64,000 bases of DNA, from assembly GCF_963678635.1 (NCBI RefSeq), contig NC_087062.1, forward strand, positions 94,153,845 to 94,217,844, read 5' to 3'. This DNA comes from Symsagittifera roscoffensis. Taxonomy: Eukaryota; Xenacoelomorpha; Acoela; Convolutidae. Positions 40,501 to 52,500 of this stretch are shown piece by piece. Numbering within the stretch: position 1 is the first letter of the stretch; every line of letters begins with the position of its first letter. The position numbers and the translations under genes were made by a program. The notes beneath the pieces are model-generated. The model did no database searches. It had not been told where the DNA came from and saw only the letters and a program-made list of their open reading frames with translations.

Positions 40501-43500
40501 AAACCGCATGAAATCATACTCCCATTCCTGGCCTAACCCACTAGGAAGGACGTCCTGAGCATGCTCTATAGCCGGCCTAACCCACCGCGCTACATCCACG
40601 CTTTGTGACCACACCTCTATTTTTAATAAGAGCTACTCAAGTGTGAGTAACTCTTCAAAATAACCGAACTAAAACAAAAAGCTTTTGTGAAAACAACTAA
40701 CTAAAATCATAATTAAAAAATATTAAACTAATAAATGTTTTATAAAATGTAAATTACATTATGCAATACATAGATCAGAATACAACACCAAGGACGAACA
40801 TCTAAAGACAAAACGACCCCACTACACTCGAGAGAGAATGACCAACCACAATCGATATGCCACTCACAATCACAACTCAAAGGATTTAGAGTACGACTTG
40901 ACTTCGCAGAAAAGGACTTCATTGAACTAGACCAATGACCACCTCGATGTTCAAGTATACGTACAGATCCGAGTAACCAGGCATCCCCTCCACGCACAAT
41001 CTCCACGCCATTCCCAAACTAGATCAGACACAAAGAAGTTCTCCACGCAGAACAGAAAAACCTGACATAGCCAACCATTCTGAAATCAGATTTGAGTTTG
41101 TTGCGAAGACTTAGTCGTTGTCCCTAGAAGACACAACGTCTTATGTCTCTAACTCCAGCTTCCTGGAACTTCTTTAACAAAAAGGAAACAGAAGAAATAA
41201 GATGTTCGCCAAACACCAACTTCCATCATCCATCCTTCGAATTGCAGAAGAACTATTCTAAAAAACTCTGTAAAACCCGGATGGGTGGAACCTGATCTAA
41301 ACTACATTTTATGATTGGATAATTTAGATATTTTACCAATGTAAAGTATTTAATATTAACCAATCATGATCCATCTAACTAACAACCCACTTATTTGTAA
41401 GTGCTGAAGTTACTTGTAATTTCAGCACCAGAGAGATTTGAATTTAACTTAGAAATTAGTTGGACTCTCCCGAGCACTTCAGCAGCCGCAATAAACCAGT
41501 ATACCCTAGATCTATTGAGCCTAGCAGAGACTAGTTAAACAACCTGAGACTAGATAGTATAAGAGTAAGATTAGGATCGGTATTAGACTAAGAAGTTGCA
41601 CGAATCTATCCGGCCGAAAATAAGATAGCGTGACGAGCAGACGGTGTACCCTATCCGAAATTACTCTATGAGTTAACCAACTCGGTCCTAACTCAATACG
41701 TTCTTATGCAGTTGTATCTCGCACCCCAGCTGGAAGATGGACAACCGCGGTAGCAATAGTGTTTTTTATTCGTCTCTCTCATAGAACAGTGACTTCCGCA
41801 TACGTTTTTACGCAGTTGTATCTCGCACCCCAGCTGGAAGATGGACAACCGCCGTAGCATTAGTGTTTTTTAATTGTCTATCTCATAGGACACTGACTTG
41901 CGCATACGTTTTTACGCAGTTGTATCTCGCACCCCAGCTGGAAGATGGACAACCGCGGTAGCATTAGTGTTTTTTATTCGTCTATTTTATAGAAAAGTGA
42001 CTTGCGCATACGTTTTTACGCAGTTGTATCTCACACCCCAGCTGGAAGATGGACAACCGCGGTAGCTTTAGTGTTTTTTATTCTTCTATCTTATAGAACA
42101 GTGACTTGCACATACGTTCTTATGCAGTTGTATCTCGCACCCCAGCTGGAAGATGGACAACCGCGGTAGCAATAGTGTTTTTTTATTCGTCTATCTCATA
42201 GAACAGTGACTTCCGCATACATTTTTACACAGTTGTATCTCGCACCCCAGCTGTAAGATGGACAACCGCGGAAGCATTAGTTTTTTATTCGTCTATGTTA
42301 TAGAACAGTGACTTGCGCAAACGTTTTTACGCAGTTTTGTCTCGCACCCCAGCTGGAAGATGAACAACCGCGGTAGCATTAGTGTTTTTTATTCTTCAAT
42401 CTTATAGAACAGTGACTTCCGCATACGTTTTTACGCAGTTGTATCTCGCACCCCAGCTGGAAGATGGACAACCGCGGTAGCATTAGTGTTTTTCATTCTT
42501 CTATCTTAAAAAACAGTGACTTCCGCATACGTTTTTACGCAGTTGTATCTCGCACCCCAGCTGGAAGATGGACAACCGCGGTAGCATTAGTGTTTTTTTT
42601 CTTCTATCTTATAGAACAGTGACTTGCACATACGTTCTTATGCAGTTGTATCTCGCACCCCAGCTGGAAGATGGACAACCGCGGTAGCAATAGTGTTTTT
42701 TATTCGTCTATCTCATAGAACAGTGACTTCCGCATACGTTTTTACGCAGTTTTATCTCGCAGCCCAGCTGGAAGATGGACAACCGCGGTAACAGTAGTGT
42801 TTTTTATTCGTCTATCTTATAGAACAGTGACTTGCGCATACCTTTGTACGCTCGCACCCCAGCTGGAAGATGGACAACCGCGGTAGCATTAGTGTTTTTT
42901 ATTCGTCTATCTCATAGAACAGTGACTTCCGCATACGTTTTTACGCAGTTTTATCTCGCTCCACAGCTGGAAGATGAACAACCGGGGTAACATTAGTGTT
43001 TTTTATTCGTCTATCTCATAGAACAGTGATTCCGCATACGTTTTTACGCAGTTGTATCTCGCACCCCAGCTGGAAGATAGTTAACCGCGGTAGCATTAGT
43101 GTTTTTTATTCTTCTATCTTATAGAACAGTGACACGCTGCACATACGTTTTTATGCAGTTTTATCTCGCACCCCAGCTGGAAGATGGACAACCGCGGTAG
43201 CAATAGTGTTTTTTATTCGTCTATCTTATAGAACAGTGACTTGCGCATACGTTTTTACGCAGTTTTATCTCGCACCCCAGCTGGAAGATGGACAACCGCG
43301 GTAGCATTAGTGTTTTTAATTCGTCTATCTCACAGAACAGTGACTTGCGCATACGTTTTTACGCAATTGTATCCCGCACCCCAGCTGGAAGATGGACAAC
43401 CGCGGTAGCAATAGTGTTTTTTATTCGTCTATCTTATAGAACAGTGACTTGCGCATACGTTTTTATTCAGTTGTATCTCGCACCCCAGCTGGAAGATGGA

Positions 43501-46500
43501 CAACCGCGGTAGCAAAAGTGTTTTTTATTCGTCTATCTTATAGAACAGTGACTTGCACATACGTTTTTACGCAGTTGTATCTCGCACTCCAGCTGGAAGA
43601 TGAACAACCGGGGTAGCATTAGTGTTTTTTATTCGTCTATCTCATAGAACAGTGACTTCCGCATACGTTTTTACGCAGTTTTATCTTGCACCCCAGCTAG
43701 AAGATGGACAACCGCGGTAGCATTAGTGTTTTTTATTCTTCTATCTTATAGAACAGTGACTTGCGCATACGTTTTTATGCAGTTTTATCTCGCACCCCAG
43801 CTGGAAGATGGACAACCGCGGTAGCAATAGTGTTTTTTATTCGTCTATCTTGTAGAACAGTGACTTGCACATAAGTTTTTACGCAGTTGTATCTCGCACT
43901 CCAGCTGGAAGATGGACAACTGCGGTAGCATTAGTGTTTCTAATTCGTGTATCTTATAGAACAGTGACTTGCGCATACGTTTTTACGCAGTTGTATCTCG
44001 CACGACAGCTGGAAGATGTACAAACGCGCTAGCAATAGTGTTTTTATTCGTCTATCTTATAGAACAGTGACTTGCGCCTACGTTTTTACGCAGTTGTATC
44101 TCGCACTCCAGCTGGAAGATGAACAACCGGGGTAGCATTAGTGTTTTTTATTCGTCTATCTCATAGAACAGTGACTTCCACATACGTTTTTACGCAGTTT
44201 TATCTTGCACCCCAGCTAGAAGATGGACAACCGCTGTAGCATTAGTGTTTTTTATTCTTCTATCTTATAGAACAGTGACTTGCGCATACGTTTTTATGCA
44301 GTTGTATCTCGCACCCCAGCTGGGAGATGGAAAACCGCGGTAGCAATAATGTTTTTTATTCGTCTATCTTGTAGAACAGTGACTTGCACATAAGTTTTTA
44401 CGCAGTTGTATCTCGCACTCCAGCTGGAAGATGGACAACTGCGGTAGCATTAGTGTTTCTAATTCGTGTATCTTATAGAACAGTGACTTGCGCATACGTT
44501 TTTACGCAGTTGTATCTCGCACGACAGCTGGAAGATGTACAAACGCGCTAGCAATAGTGTTTTTATTCGTCTATCTTATAGAACAGTGACTTGCGCCTAC
44601 GTTTTAACGCAGTTCTATCTCGCACCCCAGCTGGAAGATGGACAACCGCGGTAGCATTATTGTTTTTTGTTCGTCTATCTTATAGAACAGTGACTTGCGC
44701 ATACACTTTTATGCAGTTTTATCTCGCACCCCCGCTGGAGGATGGACAACCGCGGTAGCAGTAGCGTTTTTTATTCGTCTGTCTTATAGAAAAGTGACTT
44801 GCGCATACGTTTTTACGCAGTTGTATCTCGCACTTCAGCTAGAAGATGGACAACCGCCGTAGCATTAGTGTTTTTTATTCGTCTATCTCATTTAACATTG
44901 ACTTGCGCATATGTTTTTACGCAGTTGTATCTCGCACTCCAGCTGGAAGATGGACAACTGCGGTAGCATTAGTGTTTCTAATTCGTGTATCTTATAGAAC
45001 AGTGACTTGCGCATACGTTTTTACGCAGTTGTATCTCGCACGACAGCTGGAAGATGTACAAACGCGCTAGCAATAGTGTTTTTATTCGTCTATCTTATAG
45101 AACAGTGACTTGCGCCTACGTTTTAACGCAGTTCTATCTCGCACCCCAGCTGGAAGATGGACAACCGCGGTAGCATTATTGTTTTTTGTTCGTCTATCTT
45201 ATAGAACAGTGACTTGCGCATACACTTTTATGCAGTTTTATCTCGCACCCCCGCTGGAGGATGGACAACCGCGGTAGCAGTAGCGTTTTTTATTCGTCTG
45301 TCTTATAGAAAAGTGACTTGCGCATACGTTTTTACGCAGTTGTATCTCGCACTTCAGCTAGAAGATGGACAACCGCCGTAGCATTAGTGTTTTTTATTCG
45401 TCTATCTCATTTAACATTGACTTGCGCATATGTTTTTACGCAGTTGTATCTCGCACCCCAGCTGGAAAATGGACAACCGCGGTAGCATTCGTGTTCTTTA
45501 TTCCTCTATTTTATTGAACAGTGACTTGCGCATACGTTTTTATGCAGTTGTATCTCGCACCCCAGCTGCACGATGGACAACCGCGGTAGCATTAGTTTTT
45601 TTTATTTGTCTATCTTATAGACAGTGACTTGCGCATACGTTTTTACGCAATTGTATCTTGGATCTCAGCTGGAAGATGGAAAACCGCGGTAGCATTAGTG
45701 TATTTTTATTCATTCAACTATCTTATAGAACAGTGACTTGCGCATACGATTTTACGCAGTTTTATCTCGGACCCCAGCAGGAAGATGGACAACCGCGGTA
45801 TCATTAGTGTTTTTTATTCGTCTATCTTATAGAACAGTGACTTGCGCATACGTTTTTACGCAGTTGTATCTCGCACGCCAGCTGCAAGATGGACAACCGC
45901 GGTAGCGTTAGTGTTTTTTATTCGCTTATCTTTTAGAACAGTGACTTGCGCGTACGTTTTTACGCAGTTTTATCTCGGATCCCAGCTGGAAGACGGAGAA
46001 TTGCGGTAGCATTAGTGTTTTTTATTCGTCTATCTTATGGAACAGTGACTTGCGCATACGTTTTACCTAGTTTTACCTCGCACCCCAGCTGAAAGATGGA
46101 CAACCGCGGTAGCAATAGTGTTTTTTGATCGTCTATCTTATAGAACAGTGACTTGCGCATACGTTTTTACGCAGTTGTATCCCGCACCCCAGCTGGAAGA
46201 TGGACAACCGCGGTAGCATTAGTGTTTTTTATTTGTCTATCTTATAAAACAAGGACTTGCGCAAACGTTTTTACGCAGTTGTATCTCGCACTCCAGCTGA
46301 AAGATGGACAACCGCGGTAGCATTAGGTTTTAATATTCCTCTATCTTATAGAACAGTGACTTGCGCATACGTTTCTACGCAGTTGTATCTCGCACCCCAG
46401 CTGGAAGATGGACAACCGCGGTAGCATTAGTGTTTTTTATTCGTCTATCTTATAGAACAGTGACTTGCGCAAACGTTTTTACGCAGTTGTATCTCGCACC

Positions 46501-49500
46501 CCAGCTGGAAGATGGACAACCGCGGTAGCAATAGTGTTTTTTATTCGTCTATCTTATAGAACAGTGACTTGCGCATACGTTTTTACGCAGTTGTATCTCG
46601 CACCCCAGCTGGAAGATGGACAACCGCGGTAGCATTAGTGTTTTTCATTCGTCTATCTTATAGAACAGTGACTTGCGCATACGTTTTTACGCAGTTGTAT
46701 CTCGCATCCCAGCTGGAAGATGGAAAACCGCGGTAGCATTAGTGTATTTTTATTCATTCAACTATCTTATAGAACAGTGACTTGCGCATACGATTTTAAG
46801 CAGTTTTATCTCGCACCCCAGCAGGAAGATGGACAACCGCGGTATCATTAGTGTTTTTTATTCGTCTATCTTATAAAACAGTGACTTGCGCATACGTTTT
46901 TACGCAGTTGTATCTCGCACGCCAGCTGCAAGATGGACAACCGCGGTAGCGTTAGTGTTTTTTATTCGCTTATCTTTTAGAACAGTGACTTGCGCGTACG
47001 TTTTTACGCAGTTTTATCTCGGATCCCAGCTGGAAGACGGAGAATTGCGGTAGCATTAGTGTTTTTTATTCGTCTATCTTATAGAACAGTGACTTGCGCA
47101 TACGTTTTACCTAGTTTTACCTCGCACCCCAGCTGAAAGATGGACAACCGCGGTAGCAATAGTGTTTTTTGATCGTCTATCTTATAGAACAGTGACTTGC
47201 GCATACGTTTTTACGCAGTTGTATCCCGCACCCCAGCTGGAAGATGGACAACCGCGGTAGCATTAGTGTTTTTTATTTGTCTATCTTATAAAACAAGGAC
47301 TTGCGCAAACGTTTTTACGCAGTTGTATCTCGCACTCCAGCTGAAAGATGGACAACCGCGGTAGCATTAGGTTTTAATATTCCTCTATCTTATAGAACAG
47401 TGACTTGCGCATACGTTTCTACGCAGTTGTATCTCGCACCCCAGCTGGAAGATGGACAACCGCGGTAGCATTAGTGTTTTTTATTCGTCTATCTTATAGA
47501 ACAGTGACTTGCGCATACGTTTTTACGCAGTTGTATCTCGCACCCCAGCTGGAAGATGGACAACCGCGGTAGCATTAGTGTTTTTAATTCATCTATATTA
47601 CAAAACAGTGACTTGCGCAAACGTTTTTACGCAGTTGTATCTCGCACCCCAGCTGGAAGATGGACAACCGCGGTAGCATTAGTGTTTTTTATTCGTCTAT
47701 CTTATAGAGCAGTGACTTGCGCACACAATTTTACGCAGTTATATCTCGCACCCCAGCTGGATGGTGGACAACCGCGGTAGCATTAGTGTTTTTTAATCGT
47801 CTATTGTTTAGAACAGTGACTTGTGCATACGTTTTTATGCATTTGTATCTCGCACCCCCGCTGGAAGATGGACAACCGCGGTAGCATTAGTTTTTTTAAT
47901 CGTCTATATTATAGAACAGTGACTTTGCATACGTTTTTACGCAGTTGTATCTCGCACCCCAGCTGGAAGATGGAAAACCGCGGTTGCATTAGTGTTTTTT
48001 GTTCGTCTATCTTATAGAGCAGTGACTTGCGCACACAGTTTTATGCATTTGTATCTCGCACCCCCGCTGGAAGATGGACAACCGCGGTAGCATTATTTTT
48101 TTTTATTTGTCTATTTTATAGAACAGTGACTTGCGCATACGTTTTTACGCAGTTGTATCTCGGATCCCAGCTGGAAGATGGAGAACCGCGGTAGCATTAG
48201 TGTTTTTTATTCGTCTATTTTATAGAACAGTGACTTGCGCATACGTTTTTACCTAGTTTTACCTCGCACCCCAGCTGGAAGATGGACAACCGCGGTAGCA
48301 ATAGTGTTTTTTGATCGTCTATCTTATAGAACAGTGACTTGCGCATACGTTTTTACGCAGTAGTTTCCCGCGCTCCAGCTGAAAGATGGACAACCGCGGT
48401 AGCATTAGTGTTTATTATTCCTCCATTTTATAGAACAGTGACTTGCGCATACGTTTCTACGCAGTTGTATCTCGCACCCCAGCTGGAAGATGAACAACAG
48501 CGGTAGCATTAGTGTTTTTTATTCGTCTATCTTATAGAACAGTGACTTGCGCATACGTTTTTACGCAGTTGTATCTCATTCCCCAGCTGGAAGATGGACA
48601 ACCGCGGTAGTATTAGTGTTTTTTTATTCGTCTATCTTATAGAACAGTGACTTGAGCATACGTTTTCACGCTGTTGTATCTCTCACCCCAGCTCGAAGAT
48701 GGACAGCCGCGGTAGCATTAGTGATTTTTATTCGTCTACTTTATAGAACAGTAACTTGCGCATACGTTTTTACGCAGTTGTATCTCGCACCCTAGCTGGA
48801 AGATGGACAACCGCGGTAGCCTTAGTGTTTTTTAATCGTCTATCTGATAGAACAGTGACTTGCGCATACGTTTTGACGCAGTTGTATCTCTCATCCCAGC
48901 TGGAAGATGAACAACCGCGGTAGAATTAGTGTTTTTTTCGTCTATCTAATAGAACAGTGACTTGCGCATACGTTTTTACGCAGTTGTATCTCGCAATCCA
49001 GCTGGAAGTTGGAACACCGCGGTTGCATTAGTGTTTTTTAATCGTCTATCTTATAGAGCAGTGACTTGCGCATACAATTTTACGCAGTTGTTTCTCGCAC
49101 CCCAGCTGGATTTTGGACAACAGCGGTAGCAATAGTGTTTTTTTAGTCGTCTACTTTATAGAACAGTGACTTGCGCATACGTTTTTACGCAGTTGTATCT
49201 CGCACCCCAGCTGGAAGATGGACAACCGCGGTAGCCTTAGTGTTTTTTAATCGTCTATCTTATAGAACTGTGACTTGCGCATACGTTTTGACGCAGTTGT
49301 ATCTCGCACCCCAGCTGGAAGATGGACAACCGCGGTAGCATTAGTGTTTTTTTCGTCTATCTAATATAACAGTGACTTGCGCATACGTTTTTACGCGGTT
49401 TTATCTCGCACCCCAGCTGAAAGTTGGAAAACCGCGGTTGCATTAGTGTTTTTTGTTCGTCTATCTTATAGAGCAGTGACTTGCGCATACATTTTTACGC

Positions 49501-52500
49501 AGTTGTGTCTCGCACCCCAGCTGGATGGTGGACAACCGCGGTAGCATAAGTGTTTTTTATTCGTCTATGGTACAGAACAGTGACTTTTGCATACGTTTTT
49601 ACGCAGTTGTATCTCGCAGACCAGCTGGAAGATGGACAACAGCGGTAGTAATAGTGTTTTTTATTCGTCTATCTTCTAGAACAGTGACTTGAGCTTACAA
49701 TTTTACGCAGTTTTATCTCGCACCCCAGCTGGAAGTTGGAAAACCGCGGTTGCATTAGTGTTTTTTGTTCGTCTATCTTATAGAGCAGTGACTTGCGCTT
49801 ACGTTTTTACGCAGTTGTATCTCGCACCCCAGCTCGAAGATGGACAACCGCGGTAGCATTAGTGGTTTTTATTCGTCTATCTTATAGAACAAGGACATGC
49901 GCATACGTTTTTACGCAGTTGTTTCCTGCACTCCAGCTGAAAGATGGACAACCGTGGTAGCATTAGTGTTTATTATTCCTCTATCTTCTAGAACAGTGAC
50001 TTGAGCATACGTTTTTACGCAGTTGTATCTCGCACTCCAGCTGGAAGATGGACAACCGCGGTAGCATTAGTGATTTTTATTCGTCTACTTTATAGAACAG
50101 TCACTTGCGCATACGTTTTTACGCAGTTATATCTCGCACCCCAGCTGGACGATGGACAACCGCGGTAGCATTAGTGTTTTTTATTCGTCTATCTTATAGA
50201 ACAGTGACTTGCGCTTACGTTTTTACGCAGTTGTATCTCGCACCCCAGCTGGAAGATGGACAACCGCGGTAGCATTAGTGATTTTTATTCGTCTACTTTA
50301 TAGAACAGTCACTTGCGCATACGTTTTTACGCAGTTATATCTCGCACCCCAGCTGGACGATGGACAACCGCGGTAGCATTAGTGTTTTTTATTCGTCTAT
50401 CTTATAGAACAGTGACTTGCGCATACGTTTTTACGCAGTTGTATCTCGCACCCCAGCTGGAAGATGGACAACCGCGGTAGCATTAGTGTTTTTTTATTCT
50501 ATCTAATAGAACAGTGACTTGCGCATACAATTTTACGCAGTTTTATCTCGCACCCCAGCTGGAAGTTGGAAAACTGCGGTTGCATTAGTGTTTTTTGTTC
50601 GTCTATCTTATAGAGCAGTGACTTGCGCTTACGTTTTTACGCAGTTGTATCTCGCACCCCAGCTGGAAGATGGACAACCGCGGTAGCATTAGTGATTTTT
50701 ATTCGTCTACTTTATAGAACAGTCACTTGCGCATACGTTTTTACGCAGTTATATCTCGCACCCCAGCTGGACGATGGACAGCCGCGGTAGCATTAGTGTT
50801 TTTTGTTCGTCTATCTTATAGAGCAGTGACTTGCGGATACAGTTTTACGCAGTTGTATCTCGCACCTCAGCTGGATGGTGGACAACCGCAGTAGCATTAG
50901 TGTTTTTTATTCGTCTATCGTATAGAACAGTGATTTGTGCATACGTTTTTACGCAGTTGTATCTCGCACACCAGCTGGAACATGGACAACCGCGGTAGCA
51001 TTAAAGTTTTTTATTCGTCTATCTTATAGAACAGTGACTTGCGCATACGTTTTTACGCAGTTGTATCTCGCACCCCAGCTGGAAGATGGACAACCGCGGT
51101 TGCATTAGTGTTTTTTTTTTCGTCTATCTGACAGAATAGTGACTTGCGCATACGTTTTTGCGCAGTTGTATCTCGCACCCCAGCTGGAAGATGGACAACC
51201 GCGGTAGCATTAGTGTTTTTTTATTCTATCTAATAGAACAGTGACTTGCGCATACAATTTTACGCAGTTTTATCTCGCACCCCAGCTGGAAGTTGGAAAA
51301 CTGCGGTTGCATTAGTGTTTTTTGTTCGTCTATCTTATAGAGCAGTGACTTGCGCTTACGTTTTTACGCAGTTGTATCTCGCACCCCAGCTGGAAGATGG
51401 ACAACCGCGGTAGCATTAGTGATTTTTATTCGTCTACTTTATAGAACAGTCACTTGCGCATACGTTTTTACGCAGTTATATCTCGCACCCCAGCTGGACG
51501 ATGGACAGCCGCGGTAGCATTAGTGTTTTTTGTTCGTCTATCTTATAGAGCAGTGACTTGCGGATACAGTTTTACGCAGTTGTATCTCGCACCTCAGCTG
51601 GATGGTGGACAACCGCAGTAGCATTAGTGTTTTTTATTCGTCTATCGTATAGAACAGTGATTTGTGCATACGTTTTTACGCAGTTGTATCTCGCACACCA
51701 GCTGGAACATGGACAACCGCGGTAGCATTAAAGTTTTTTATTCGTCTATCTTATAGAACAGTGACTTGCGCATACGTTTTTACGCAGTTGTATCTCGCAC
51801 CCCAGCTGGAAGATGGACAACCGCGGTAGCATGAGTGTTTTTTATTCGTCCACCTTGTAGAACAATGATTTGTGCTTAAGTTTTTTAACAGCGGAAGCGG
51901 GGGGGGGGGGGGGGGGAGTGGCATTTTTTGTCGTTTTGTTTTCGAGTTCGAGGCCAACCATTTCGAATTTTCGAGGTCTTTATTAACCCAAAAGAAAAAA
52001 TGTTTTGCTTAGTTTTGGCCTGCAATTAATCTTTGGATGCGTTTGAGCAAATTTTTATAGCTTCGAACCACAGAAATGGAGAAGAAAATCCCTTTGCGCC
52101 ACCAATAAAGAAAATAACAGCTCGGTTCCAAAAAAATAATAACATGATTATTAGTCAAACTGTGCTGCCGAAAAAAGTTTTAAAAAAATGCCGAAATACG
52201 TCAGAGCGTAGAAAAAGTTTGAACAAATATGTCTCTTCAATAAATCAGTTGCTGACCCAGATCAGCAGACATCTTAGGAGAATTTAGGTTACCCTATGTG
52301 ATAAGTCGGCTTCCTTTCAATTGGCTTAACTTTAGGCTTAACTTTCGACTGAATACCGACCCATTACTAAGATTTTTATGTAACAAATCAAAATCACTAC
52401 ATCCAGATTATAACCAATCGGTTGATTGCCTAGAACATCCTTTTTGCCTCCTTTTATTTCAGTACTTCGTTTAAGTTTGATTGATTAAATGTTCACGCTT

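Larger units (their letters stand above)
22766..41695 (+). mobile_element. 18.9-kb Ty3/gypsy LTR retrotransposon with envelope-like and extra ORFs
   Basis: Bounded by two 410-bp TG...CA LTRs in which I found no difference, so insertion is recent. Order of coding parts: ORF1, Gag, protease, RT, RNase H, integrase, small membrane ORFs, methionine-free ORF, envelope-like ORF, last ORF. Integrase after RNase H places it in Ty3/gypsy. It inserted into a satellite unit like the one at about 42110. Flanking 4-mers are ATGC (22762-22765) and ATAC (41696-41699), a target duplication with one mismatch or the product of exchange inside the array. As read, a frame shift and a stop interrupt integrase. 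At about 19 kb it is far longer than the usual 5-10 kb for the group. Confidence 0.95.

Noticed and set aside
40534..40600. tRNA-like GGGTTAGGCC repeats in the element's 3' region
   Set aside because: No cloverleaf or internal promoter boxes could be drawn.
13719..51880. Many near-identical 65-121-codon frames, and a CRISPR-like look
   Set aside because: They are two- or three-unit readings of the 104-bp satellite. There are no unique spacers, since units are contiguous head to tail.
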